A DNA stretch of 64,000 nucleotides from Phormidium tenue FACHB-1052 (GTDB lineage: Bacteria > Cyanobacteriota > Cyanobacteriia > Phormidesmidales > Phormidesmidaceae): positions 310,001-374,000 of the forward strand of contig NZ_JACJQN010000002.1 in NCBI RefSeq assembly GCF_014696675.1, read 5' to 3'. Positions 25,543 through 34,253 of the stretch are shown here, piece by piece. The notes below the pieces were generated by a model. The model was not told the DNA's origin. It searched no databases and was given only the letters and a program-made list of their open reading frames with translations. A program made the translations under genes and the position numbers. Position 1 is the stretch's first letter, and each line of letters starts with the position of its first letter.

Positions 25543-27822
25543 CTACTGCACTACCACATCGCTGGGGGTATCTGGAGGCGCATCAAAGGGAGCGGTGCGC
25601 CCCACCCAATCAAAACCGCTAATTCGAAATCCTAAAAACCCGGTTTCTTGGGTGGGGCTGTAGGTTAGCAGCAGCCCGTAGGCGCGGCGGCGGTATTCGA
25701 AAATGAGGTTGCTATCAATGGTGCGCCCGCTATCAACATTAATCGAAGTTTGAAACCCAGCTAAAAAAGGCCCGTAGATCTGCTGAATGATGCCCCCCGA
25801 CAGCACGTTTTGGTCAACCGTTCGATCGAACAGAAAGGGGGATGTATCGCCACCGATAATGGTGCGGTTAAAGCCAATATTGAACTGGGTGTAGTCGAAG
25901 GTGTTGCGCTGCAGGTGGCCCAACTGACCCGACAAAACAACTCTGGTTTCTAGCGACTCCTGTAAGTCGCTGCTGGTGTAGTAGGTGGCTCCACTCCGCA
26001 GCCCGACCCCTAGCACCAGGTTAGGCACCAGCGGTCGGGGAGAATAGCGCAACCCTTCGGTGGGGGTAGCGGGTAGTGGTTGCCCCTGCCACAGCAAGAA
26101 GTTGCGAGTGAGGTCAGCGCTACCCTGAAACCGAAATAGGCTAGTTAAGCCTATGCCTTCCCCAGGGTTGAGGAGATCAGGCCGATCGGTGTTGGCGGTA
26201 ATGTATTGCCCAGAGACCTGATAGGTGAGGTTAATACCGCTGTTGCCCAGGGCCACCACAGGAGACTCAAGCAGGGCACCAATGGTATTTTGCACATCCT
26301 GAAACCCGAGGGAGCCGTTGAAGAGGCGATCGCGGTAGCTGTACTCCAGGGTGAGGCGATGGGTGCCAAGCAGTTGTCTGGCCCGAAAGCTGGCCCGAAA
26401 CCGCTCGCTGAAGTTGGCCAAGTCAAACCCTGCTAAACTCAGCGAGCCCAGGAGCTGGGTGCGCGGCCCCAGGGGGCCCTCAACCTGGGCTGCCAAACCA
26501 AAGTTAGCCGGGTCAGCAAGGTTGTAGTTTGAGGCACCCAGCCAGCGGGAGACAAAAAACTGCGGCGCGATCGTAATGCTCAAAGGCCCCGCTATGTTGA
26601 TCGGCACTGGGGCTTCGACGAACAGGCCGCCGCGATCGCGGCCATCAATGCCAATGCCCGTGGGCAGCGGATTTAGGGCTTCTGGCGGCAGCTGCCCTCG
26701 GGTGAGCACAAAGCGGTTCCTAAACAGCGGAATGGAGAGGCCTTGGTTAAATACCAGCCGGGGGCGCTCAAACACCAGCTCGTCCTCTAACTCGTTGAGA
26801 GGTGTGAGCCGCACACTATCGGCCCTAAACTCCAAGTCTGGAGGCGAGAAGGGATCGTTGGTTAGCCGCACCTGCTCGCCATACCAGCCGTCGGCATCAA
26901 AGGAAATTTGCTCGGCCTCAAACCGTACCCGCTCAATGGGGCGCTGCTCACCCCCCAGCAGCACCTGGGGATCGCCCGTCGCCAGGGCAATTCCGCCTGG
27001 GCTGGTGACCTGAGAAATGGAGCGCTGATTTTGCAGCCGATAGTCGAGGGGAACGTTAGTCCCCTGCCCTAGACCAGCCGAATCGGTAGAAAAATCGTCT
27101 TCTAGGGCGGGCAGCTCTAGCTCGCCCCGGCTTTCGGTAATCGTGCCTGCCCCCTGCAACAGGTTGTAGGTGGCGGTTGCGCCTTCGATAATTTGATTAT
27201 TGCGGTTAAAGAAAACGTTGCCTTCGGCCCGCAGATGGCGATTGACTAAGTTCGCCCAGAGGCGATCGGCGGCTAGCTGCCCTGTGCCAAACTGCACCAG
27301 CACGTCGCCGGTCGCGGTCACAATCTGGCGAACGGGCTCAAACTCCTGGCGATCGGCCCGCAGCAATATAGAGCCTACCCCCTCAGTCGGCAGTTCGGTC
27401 TCGACAGGGGTATCTTCGACGGGGGCAGCGGGTGATTCAGGCTCAGGCGGTTCAGGCTCAGAATTTTCGGGTTGAGGACTTTCAGGCTCAGGTTCAGGCT
27501 GAGGCGGTTCTGAATCAACTTCAACAGGGTCTTCGGTGTCCTCGATCGCGGGGTCAGCAGGCACCAGCGGCGCGCTCTCGGTGGGCTCAGGCACCAAAGG
27601 CTCAGAGTCGTCATCAATCGCCAACAGCGGTGAGAGCAGGCTAACTCCGCTTAAAGTCAGGGGTGCGACGACACTATCGGCTGGGGCGATTGACCAAAGG
27701 CCAGGCTCCACCAACGCAACCGCCTCCAGCCCTGGATGGGAGGCCGCTACCGCTGAGACCAGCACGACTTCGGCTGATTCTGGGGGCGGGGGCACAGCGG
27801 GCAACATAGGCGGCAAAGGCAT
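25543..27822 (-). CDS. DUF3769 outer-membrane protein (LptD/OstA-like)
   Basis: A 759-residue protein. The N-terminal ~150 residues are low-complexity (Pro/Glu/Ser repeats such as SEPPQPEPEPESPQPENSEP). An OstA/LptA-like beta-jellyroll follows (~155-330: ATGDVLVQFGTGQLAADRLW, RAEGNVFFNRNNQIIEG), then a long beta-barrel-like region to the end. This layout fits the cyanobacterial DUF3769 family, thought to act like LptD in lipopolysaccharide assembly. No signal peptide is visible after the start, and an in-frame TGA lies just upstream. A 36-bp dispersed repeat encodes part of the N-terminus. Confidence 0.7.
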   Translation of the reverse strand: MPLPPMLPAVPPPPESAEVVLVSAVAASHPGLEAVALVEPGLWSIAPADSVVAPLTLSGVSLLSPLLAIDDDSEPLVPEPTESAPLVPADPAIEDTEDPVEVDSEPPQPEPEPESPQPENSEPEPPEPESPAAPVEDTPVETELPTEGVGSILLRADRQEFEPVRQIVTATGDVLVQFGTGQLAADRLWANLVNRHLRAEGNVFFNRNNQIIEGATATYNLLQGAGTITESRGELELPALEDDFSTDSAGLGQGTNVPLDYRLQNQRSISQVTSPGGIALATGDPQVLLGGEQRPIERVRFEAEQISFDADGWYGEQVRLTNDPFSPPDLEFRADSVRLTPLNELEDELVFERPRLVFNQGLSIPLFRNRFVLTRGQLPPEALNPLPTGIGIDGRDRGGLFVEAPVPINIAGPLSITIAPQFFVSRWLGASNYNLADPANFGLAAQVEGPLGPRTQLLGSLSLAGFDLANFSERFRASFRARQLLGTHRLTLEYSYRDRLFNGSLGFQDVQNTIGALLESPVVALGNSGINLTYQVSGQYITANTDRPDLLNPGEGIGLTSLFRFQGSADLTRNFLLWQGQPLPATPTEGLRYSPRPLVPNLVLGVGLRSGATYYTSSDLQESLETRVVLSGQLGHLQRNTFDYTQFNIGFNRTIIGGDTSPFLFDRTVDQNVLSGGIIQQIYGPFLAGFQTSINVDSGRTIDSNLIFEYRRRAYGLLLTYSPTQETGFLGFRISGFDWVGRTAPFDAPPDTPSDVVVQ
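27682..27717 (+). repeat. dispersed 36-bp repeat, copy 1
   Basis: This segment inside the DUF3769 gene recurs in inverted orientation at 28571-28606 with 34 of 36 bases identical (differences near the two bases after GGCTCC). It is translated here as part of VEPGLWSIAP. Confidence 0.75.
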
Positions 27823-27841
27823 GGGCTGGCATCACCAAAGC

Positions 27842-27866
27842 AAAAACAAAGCCCGGCAAGCGGGCT
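27842..27866 (-). terminator. Rho-independent terminator just ahead of the DUF3769 start
   Basis: On the minus strand AGCCCG-CTTGC-CGGGCT is followed by TTTGTTTTTG, a stem with six perfect pairs and a U-rich tail. It ends only ~20 nt before the DUF3769 start codon and could end the psbI transcript or act as a leader attenuator. Confidence 0.6.
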
Positions 27867-28001
27867 CAAGCAGGCCGCTGTCACCAGGCTATTAACCTTG
27901 ATGTAGCAGCCCTAGGGCACAGACGGGCAACCCAGGGCAGGGCCGCCAATTCCCAGACTACTTTTGGCGGTACAGGTTCCGCAGGGCACGCTAAGTGGCA
28001 A

Positions 28002-28023
28002 GCCCCGGAGCAACTCCTGGGGC
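28002..28023 (-). terminator. hairpin downstream of psbI
   Basis: GCCCC(A)GGAG pairs with CTCCGGGGC around a TTG loop on the minus strand, about 40 nt after the psbI stop. There is no U-tract, so it may stabilise the 3' end rather than terminate. Confidence 0.4.
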
Positions 28024-28064
28024 ATTTGCCATCTGGTAAACATCAACCTGTCACCCAGGTAGAC

Positions 28065-28181
28065 CTAGTCCATGTCTTGGCGGCCGGGGTTGCGGGAGGG
28101 GTCGCCGCTCAAAAAGCCAAACACAAACAGGGACACAAAGAAGGCGACTACGAGGTAAACCACAATCTTGAGGGTGAGCAT
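28065..28181 (-). CDS. psbI: photosystem II reaction centre protein I
   Basis: A 38-residue single-span protein, [19 protein letters not shown] followed by [19 protein letters not shown], nearly identical in pattern to PsbI from other cyanobacteria and plastids. One transmembrane helix (~5-23) is followed by the conserved SGDPSRNP stromal tail. PsbI sits next to D1 and CP43 and helps assemble and stabilise photosystem II. GGAG lies nine bases ahead of the ATG. It is probably monocistronic, flanked by a terminator-like hairpin downstream. Confidence 0.97.
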   Translation of the reverse strand: MLTLKIVVYLVVAFFVSLFVFGFLSGDPSRNPGRQDMD

Positions 28182-28329
28182 GAGTTAGGTCTCCAAACCG
28201 GTAGCAGAGTAGGCCCAAGACCTGCCCCAAACAGTAGCCACATTCCGCTGACGGAAACGGCCCCGGTGCAGGACTAAGCTGGGTCTATCATATCGCCAAA
28301 CGTTCGCCTATCTGCTGGCCCTGATCAAT

Positions 28330-29640
28330 CTACCAAAGCGATCGCAGCCAGGCCCACGCCATTCGTAGCCAAGTTTCGAGCACGTAGAGCACCCAGTCTA
28401 AACCCCGCAGCACGGTGACCAAAGGCGGGTCAACGTAGTTGATCTGGGTGACTTTGACGTCTAGAGCGCCTGGGGAATCGAGTTGATACTGGTTCGTTCC
28501 CGTGAGTGTAGTTGAGTCGGACAAACGGTCAGCAGTGACAGTTTCGATGGGTAAACGCTGGCGGCTCGGGGCGTTGACGGAGCCTGGCCTTTGGTCAATC
28601 GCCCCATCCTGTCCCTGCTGGGTTCCCAGGGCAGAGAAATTAGATTCTCTAGAAGCTAAGGATACCGTCCCAGCCACCGCTACCGCCAACTCAGCGGCTT
28701 GCTCAACCGAGGTCGTCGCTGGCAGGGTTCTAAATGCAAACTGACCGCTCAACTGCGGCGGGTGTTGACCCGCGATCGCTTCCAGCTCCGTTGGTTCGGC
28801 GTGGGGGCGTTGGGACACAATGGCGCGTCCGAGGATGCGTCTGCCCAGGGCGATCGGCCCAAGGCCAGACTTCGGCAACGCCGGGGTCATTGCCGACTGG
28901 CTGGCTTCGCCAAACAGATTGGTGGCCGCCGCCAGGGGGCTGGTTTGCAGCCAGCGCAGCGCAGCGGGTAGCCAGCGCAGGGGGGGCAGCACCGCTGGGT
29001 TGGTTTGGGGTAGAGGCAGCCCAGGCTGCTGGAACTGAGAGTGAAGACTACGGCGGCGCTGCACCCGAGCATATTCTGCCAGCATGAGCACCAAAGCCCG
29101 CTGAAGTCGCTGCTGCTGGTCATCGGTCAGGTCAGCAAAAATCCCGTTGTCAACGGTCACGAGTACTAGCTGCCGACTAGCTAAGTCTGAGGCGATACCG
29201 CGAATGGGTTCATTGAGCGGCACTAGGTGCCACTGGCCGGGGGTTAGCACTGCCCCCGCCTTCGACTGTTTGAGCCATGGCCCATGGACGTTGACCAACT
29301 GTAGTCCGCCAGGCCGAACCATCTGACCGTGGACTACCGGCGGTTGAATGACCGACAGCAAAGCGCGAATAGGTGTGTCTGCTGCTACCAGTTCTGGCGG
29401 GAGTGCTCCGGTGAGTCTGGCCCAAACCGGTTGCCACGGACGAGTAGCTTGCAGCCGCCGAGCGCTCATTCTCAACCCCTGCACCGCTGCATAGAGGGGG
29501 TAAACGGCCACTTGCAGACCCCACACCGCTGCGGTACGCCCCTGCCGCAGCCAATGCCCGGTGCTGTGGGCCACCTGCCGATACCCCGCCACCAAGCGGG
29601 CTACGGTCTGGCTGCGAAACGAGCGCGACGAAGTCGCCAT
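28330..29640 (-). CDS. conserved hypothetical protein, hydrophobic ends
   Basis: A 436-residue protein not recognised. The N-terminal ~60 residues are basic with an amphipathic or membrane-associating stretch (AAVWGLQVAVYPLYAAVQGL). A central globular part (~95-195) contains PGQWHLVPLNEPIRGIASDL and LVLVTVDNGIFADLTDDQQQRL. A long variable region follows, and the C-terminus is Trp/Leu-rich (LRGLDWVLYVLETWLRMAWAWLRSLW), a likely membrane anchor. The dispersed 36-bp repeat falls in the variable region. It is divergent from the mannosidase gene. Confidence 0.5.
   Translation of the reverse strand: MATSSRSFRSQTVARLVAGYRQVAHSTGHWLRQGRTAAVWGLQVAVYPLYAAVQGLRMSARRLQATRPWQPVWARLTGALPPELVAADTPIRALLSVIQPPVVHGQMVRPGGLQLVNVHGPWLKQSKAGAVLTPGQWHLVPLNEPIRGIASDLASRQLVLVTVDNGIFADLTDDQQQRLQRALVLMLAEYARVQRRRSLHSQFQQPGLPLPQTNPAVLPPLRWLPAALRWLQTSPLAAATNLFGEASQSAMTPALPKSGLGPIALGRRILGRAIVSQRPHAEPTELEAIAGQHPPQLSGQFAFRTLPATTSVEQAAELAVAVAGTVSLASRESNFSALGTQQGQDGAIDQRPGSVNAPSRQRLPIETVTADRLSDSTTLTGTNQYQLDSPGALDVKVTQINYVDPPLVTVLRGLDWVLYVLETWLRMAWAWLRSLW
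28571..28606 (-). repeat. dispersed 36-bp repeat, copy 2 (inverted)
   Basis: This is the inverted counterpart of 27682-27717, with 34 of 36 bases identical. Within it GGCG(A)TTGAC and GTCAACGCC can pair, so the unit can form a hairpin. It is translated here as part of AIDQRPGSVNA. Confidence 0.75.
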
Positions 29641-29684
29641 AACTCTGCCTACACTGGGAAGACTGCCTTGATCATACCGGAGCC

Positions 29685-32600
29685 ATGCCCCCTGCCACCG
29701 TTCTCCCCGTACTACCGCCGCAGATTTTAGCCACCCTCGATCGCCTCCGTCACCTCAGTCAACTGGATGTGCGGGGTACCTGGCACCGCTGTCCCGAAGT
29801 TGTGGAGAATCTGGATCTTTCCCTTGGCAATGCCTGGCAAACCTGGCCGCTAGCACCGCTAAACGATCGCCATCACATCGCTTGGCCCAAGGGCAAAGTG
29901 CCCCTATGGCTGCACCAGCGCTTTACCTGGCCCAGCGATCGCAACGGTTATCCCCTTCAAGGACTAACAGCACGGCTGGCCCTGCGCTGGTGGGCCGACC
30001 AGGCCGATATGTTCATCAATGGCGAACTGGTGCAAACGGGGGATATTTTCGACTGCTGGACGCGGATTGTGCTGACGGACTGCGTTTTGCCGGGAGAATC
30101 GGTGGATGTCTCCCTGAAGCTGCTGAGCCCTGGCCACGACGAAGGGGCGCTGGTGCAGGCCGAACTGGTGTTTGAGGCTATGGCAGGCGACTGCCCCGAA
30201 CCCGGCTTTGTGGCTGACGAACTGGCGGTGTTGGCCACTTATCTAGCTCAGTTTGATGGAGCAAAGCTCGACATTCTCACTCAGGCTCTTGAAGAAATTG
30301 ATTGGGATGGGGTGGGCGATCGCTTTCACACCTCCCTGCTGCGCGTGCGAGATGCCCTAAAGCAGTTTTCTCCCTGGCTCAAGCAGCGCACCCTCCACTG
30401 CCTGGGCCACGCCCATTTAGATCTAGCCTGGCTCTGGCCCGTACCTGAAACCTGGGTAGCGGCTGAAAATACCTTTCGCTCGGTGCTGGCGTTGCAGCAA
30501 GACTTTCCTGAGCTGACCTTTACCCACTCTTCCCCAGCGCTGTTTGCCTGGCTAGAGCAGCACCGCCCGGAGCTATTTGCCACCATTCAGCAACAGGTAA
30601 AAGCGGGACGGTGGGCGATCGATGCGGGGCTGTGGGTTGAGCCTGATCTGAATTTGCCGGGGGGAGAGGCGATCGCCCGACAGATTCTCTACGGCCAGCG
30701 CTACTGTGCTGAGAAATTTGGGGAGGTGAGTGCGATCGCCTGGCTGCCCGACACCTTCGGCTTCTGCTGGCAACTGCCCCAGCTGCTCACCCAGGGCGGC
30801 ATTCGCTATTTCGCCACTCAAAAACTGCGCTGGAACGACACCAACCCCTTCCCCCACGACCTGTTTAGCTGGCAGGGGCTAGATGGCACCGAGATTACGG
30901 GCGTCACCCTGCCTCCCATCGGCACCGACATCACCCCAGTCGAGATGGCTCAATATGCCTGTCAATGGGAAACCAATACAGGGTTCGTGGATGCCCTCTG
31001 GCTCCCCGGCGTCGGTGACCACGGCGGCGGCCCCACCCGCGACATGCTGCTCAAAGCCCAGCGCTGGGCCAGTTCTCCCTTCTTTCCCACCCTCACCTGG
31101 GGCCATGCCGTTCCCCTCTTCGACCGGCTCACCACCCCGGTGTCTTCAATTCAAAATTCAAAATTCAAAATTCAAAACTCTCTTACCCCCTCACTCCCCC
31201 ACTCCCCCACCCCTTCACTTCCCACCTGGCATAACGAACTCTACCTCGAACTCCACCGGGGCTGCTACACCACCCACGGCGATCAAAAGCAGTACAACCG
31301 CCGCTGCGAAGACCTGCTGTTTCAGGCCGAGCTGTTCGCCTCTATCGCCGCGATCTATGAGCTTCAGCCCTATCCCGCTGTCGAGCTAGAAGCTGCTTGG
31401 AAGCACGTTCTCTTTAACCAGTTCCACGATATTTTGCCGGGGTCGTCGATCCCCGAGGTGTTTGAGCAGGCGAACGAGGAATGGCAGGCGGCGTTGGAGA
31501 TGGGCGATCGCATTCTGCAAACCTCTCTCCAGGCTCTCGCCGAGCGCTGTCCCCTACCCTCGCCTCCCCATCCCAAGGCTGTGCCCGTGATGCTGTTTAA
31601 CCCGCTGAATTGGGAGCGCAGCGAAGTGGTGGCGATCGCGCTGTCCCCTACCCTGGCTCAAACTTCCTGGCAAGCGCAGAATGTTGAGGGCCAAACGCTA
31701 CTTACCCAGCCTGAACAAACTGGCTCTCCCGCGCTCTTGGTCTACGTTCCCGCTATTCCCTCTGTGGGCTATCGCCTGATCTGGCTGATTCCTGCTGAGA
31801 CGGCCCCACCCAGTGCAGCCCCCGCTGAGTGGATTTTAGAGAATGCCCATCTGCAAGCCACCATCGACCCAGCCACGGGCGGCATCGCTAGCCTGATCCA
31901 CAAAGCCACCGGCACCGAAACCTTCCAAGGCCGTGGAAACCAGCTCCAGGCCTTCAAAGACGAGGGCCAGTATTGGGACGCGTGGAACATTGCCCCCGAC
32001 TACCAAGACCATCCCCTAGATGCGTTTGTGCTCAAGAGTATTAGCTGGATTGAGTATGGCCCCGTGCGGCAGACTCTCCGGGTAGTTCATAGCTTCAATC
32101 AGTCCACCATCGTCCAAGACTACCGCTTAGAGGTAAATTCACCCGTGCTCGCGGTTCACACCGAGGTCGATTGGCAGGAAACTCAGGTGGTGCTGAAGGC
32201 GGCGTTTCCGCTGACGGTGTCGGCAGCTGAGGCGACCTATGAAATTCCCTTTGGGGCGATCGCCCGCTCCACCACACCCACTACTCCCCAAGAGCAAGCC
32301 AAGTGGGAAGTGGCCGCCCTGCGCTGGGCCGACATCAGCGATGGGGAACGCGGTGTGAGCATTCTGACCGACTACAAGCACGGGTTCGATGCCACGCCCA
32401 ATCAGCTGCGGCTGACGCTGCTCAAGGCTCCTATTTGGCCAGATCCGGGGTGCGATCGTGGCATTCAGACCTTCAGCTACGCTATTTATCCCCACGCTCA
32501 TAGCTGGCAGCAGGCCAAGACCGTGCAGGCCGCTCGCAACTTCAACCTGCCCATTCAGCCCTGGGTGGTGTCATGCCCTGCCATATCTGAAGAGGCTCAG

Positions 32601-32864
32601 TCCTGCAACAGCTTCCTCGATTTAGGAGACACTGGGTTTGTGCTTTCAGCCTTCAAGCAGGCAGAAGGATCGGCAGATCACTACATTCTGCGCGGCTACG
32701 AAAGTAATGGTCTAGAAACATCCCTGAAGCTTCAAGGATCTATCCCCATGGAGGTGACGGGGCGAGTAAATTTGCTAGAAGAACCCTGTGAAGCGAAGGG
32801 ATGGCACAAGGTAGATCCCTGGCAGATTGTCAGTCTGGCGGTGTCGATTAGCTCAGCTCTATAA
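29685..32864 (+). CDS. GH38 family alpha-mannosidase
   Basis: A 1059-residue glycoside hydrolase family 38 enzyme. The zinc-binding HAHLDLAWLWP block (~240), the nucleophile region AGLWVEPDLNLPGGEA with Asp321, WLPDTFGFCWQLPQ, the helical domain and the C-terminal beta-sandwich (VNSPVLAVHTEVDWQE) are all present. It should cleave alpha-mannosides, possibly from storage or envelope glycans, in the cytoplasm (no signal peptide). A cyanobacterial repeat has inserted in frame at about residues 488-513, on the surface side before the HNELYLELHRGCYTTH block. The downstream gene converges on it. Confidence 0.9.
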   Translation: MPPATVLPVLPPQILATLDRLRHLSQLDVRGTWHRCPEVVENLDLSLGNAWQTWPLAPLNDRHHIAWPKGKVPLWLHQRFTWPSDRNGYPLQGLTARLALRWWADQADMFINGELVQTGDIFDCWTRIVLTDCVLPGESVDVSLKLLSPGHDEGALVQAELVFEAMAGDCPEPGFVADELAVLATYLAQFDGAKLDILTQALEEIDWDGVGDRFHTSLLRVRDALKQFSPWLKQRTLHCLGHAHLDLAWLWPVPETWVAAENTFRSVLALQQDFPELTFTHSSPALFAWLEQHRPELFATIQQQVKAGRWAIDAGLWVEPDLNLPGGEAIARQILYGQRYCAEKFGEVSAIAWLPDTFGFCWQLPQLLTQGGIRYFATQKLRWNDTNPFPHDLFSWQGLDGTEITGVTLPPIGTDITPVEMAQYACQWETNTGFVDALWLPGVGDHGGGPTRDMLLKAQRWASSPFFPTLTWGHAVPLFDRLTTPVSSIQNSKFKIQNSLTPSLPHSPTPSLPTWHNELYLELHRGCYTTHGDQKQYNRRCEDLLFQAELFASIAAIYELQPYPAVELEAAWKHVLFNQFHDILPGSSIPEVFEQANEEWQAALEMGDRILQTSLQALAERCPLPSPPHPKAVPVMLFNPLNWERSEVVAIALSPTLAQTSWQAQNVEGQTLLTQPEQTGSPALLVYVPAIPSVGYRLIWLIPAETAPPSAAPAEWILENAHLQATIDPATGGIASLIHKATGTETFQGRGNQLQAFKDEGQYWDAWNIAPDYQDHPLDAFVLKSISWIEYGPVRQTLRVVHSFNQSTIVQDYRLEVNSPVLAVHTEVDWQETQVVLKAAFPLTVSAAEATYEIPFGAIARSTTPTTPQEQAKWEVAALRWADISDGERGVSILTDYKHGFDATPNQLRLTLLKAPIWPDPGCDRGIQTFSYAIYPHAHSWQQAKTVQAARNFNLPIQPWVVSCPAISEEAQSCNSFLDLGDTGFVLSAFKQAEGSADHYILRGYESNGLETSLKLQGSIPMEVTGRVNLLEEPCEAKGWHKVDPWQIVSLAVSISSAL
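31147..31223 (+). repeat. minisatellite inside the mannosidase gene
   Basis: Four AATTCAAA-type units (31147-31178) followed by a pyrimidine-rich CTCCCCCA-type tract (31181-31223). The reading frame stays open and codes for about 25 low-complexity residues (SIQNSKFKIQNSLTPSL and onward). Related sequence occurs between other genes of the window. Confidence 0.8.
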
Positions 32865-32892
32865 ACAACCCAAAAGTTTTGCAGGTTGCTCC

Positions 32893-33204
32893 TTAGCCAT
32901 TGCCAGGAGCTATCCCAGTCACCAGAGCACTGATCGCGGGGGTAATAGCCTGCAAAACCGGCGACAAAATTACCACCGAGGCGGCTGCAATCACAATGGT
33001 TGTTGCCAGCCGCGTGACCTGGTCAGAGGCGTTTTGGTAAGTGTCAAATTTGAAGTTGAGCTTCTCAACATCGGTTTCTACTCTGCCGATATCAGTCTTC
33101 ACGTTGCTGATGTCGGTCTCTACCCGGTCGAGTCGCTGGTTGATTTGCCGCAGCTCTGACAAGATCTGCTGCTGAAATCCTTCGGGTGTTTCGCTGGCCT
33201 GCAT
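32893..33204 (-). CDS. small coiled-coil membrane protein
   Basis: A 103-residue protein. Residues ~10-55 form a heptad-repeat coiled coil (ILSELRQINQRLDRVETDIS, then NVKTDIGRVETDVEKL); residues ~65-95 are hydrophobic (ATTIVIAAASVVILSPVLQAI), a likely single membrane anchor. No enzymatic motif. A GTG one codon upstream is an alternative start; GGA lies at better spacing for the ATG. It follows the glycosyltransferase and lepA genes in direction, but no joint function can be inferred. Confidence 0.55.
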   Translation of the reverse strand: MQASETPEGFQQQILSELRQINQRLDRVETDISNVKTDIGRVETDVEKLNFKFDTYQNASDQVTRLATTIVIAAASVVILSPVLQAITPAISALVTGIAPGNG

Positions 33205-33246
33205 CACCTAATCCAGTGAGTCGGTGTTTCTATCATACCTAACGCC

Positions 33247-34188
33247 TTAGGGAACCAGAACGGTGCGGGGGACTAGGCTACTCGCTGCTGGCTGCGATCG
33301 CAGTTTGCGGGCTTGGGCCAGCAGTTGCCACGCCTCAGGCGACAGAGCACCGGGGGCCAACAGGGAGAGTCCAGTCGCGACCTGGCGCTGGCGTAGGGCA
33401 ACTAAGCCCCAGTGCAGATGCAGGTATTGGCCAATGGCGGCCAGAGTGGGGATGCGATCGCGGTATCCCTCACTCACCCGCCCATAGATGCGTTCTTTAA
33501 TGGTCAAATTCAGCGCCATGCGGCGGCTGAGCGACATTTTTTGCTCATAGCCTCCGGCCCAGATTGTGCGGTAGGCCAGGCACTCGTTGATAAACAGTGC
33601 GTCGCCAAAGTCAGCCAGCTTCACCCAGGCATCGATGTCGTCGTAGTTGGTGGTCATGGTGGTATCCCAGCCGCCCGCTTGTAAAAAGGCGTCGCGGCGG
33701 GCCGCTACCTGGGCCGGAGTGCCAAAGGGCACCTGATCCATCAACATGCCGTAGTGAATGGCGCTTTGGGGAATGTAGAAGACTTGGCCAGGGCCGGTGG
33801 CGAGGGTGCGGCGAATTTCAGCACCGTGCTCGTCAACCTGGATGGCCTGGCAGGAGCACAGGACGGCTTCGGGATGCTGGCCGATCGCCGCCGTCATTTT
33901 CTCAATGCAGTCAGGTGCTAGATAGTCGTCATCATCGAGAAACTTGACCCACTCCCCGCTGGCGGCGGCGACGCCGTGGTTGACGGTGGCGGCGTGGTTG
34001 AGGTTTTGAGTATTGCGGTGGTAGACAACGCGATCGCCCAGACTGCGCACATACTCCTCCGTGCCGTCAGTGGAGGCATCGTCAGCAACAACCACTTCGC
34101 AGGGTACAGTTTGGTTGAGGCCGCAGGCGATCGCCCGCTTCAGCAACTCCAGCCGGTTGTAGGTGGTGATCACCAAGCTAAATTTCAT
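33247..34188 (-). CDS. family 2 glycosyltransferase
   Basis: A 313-residue GT-A fold enzyme. FSLVITTYNRLELLKRAI starts the nucleotide-sugar domain, ADDASTDGT is the first acidic motif, and KFLDDDDYLAPDC carries the metal-binding DxD. NYDDIDAWVKLADFG is the typical acceptor-side motif. No membrane segments; it is likely cytoplasmic. Donor and acceptor sugars cannot be told. It lies 65 bp downstream of lepA on the same strand. Confidence 0.85.
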   Translation of the reverse strand: MKFSLVITTYNRLELLKRAIACGLNQTVPCEVVVADDASTDGTEEYVRSLGDRVVYHRNTQNLNHAATVNHGVAAASGEWVKFLDDDDYLAPDCIEKMTAAIGQHPEAVLCSCQAIQVDEHGAEIRRTLATGPGQVFYIPQSAIHYGMLMDQVPFGTPAQVAARRDAFLQAGGWDTTMTTNYDDIDAWVKLADFGDALFINECLAYRTIWAGGYEQKMSLSRRMALNLTIKERIYGRVSEGYRDRIPTLAAIGQYLHLHWGLVALRQRQVATGLSLLAPGALSPEAWQLLAQARKLRSQPAASSLVPRTVLVP

Positions 34189-34253
34189 CGCGGCCCGCTC
34201 CAGGTTAACCTACAGGGCTAGCGTTCCCTTAGCAGACCGCGACTGACCAGCAA

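Noticed and set aside
28026-28277. An 83-codon plus-strand frame at the psbI locus.
   Set aside because: It is the complement of psbI, which is certain from its protein sequence.
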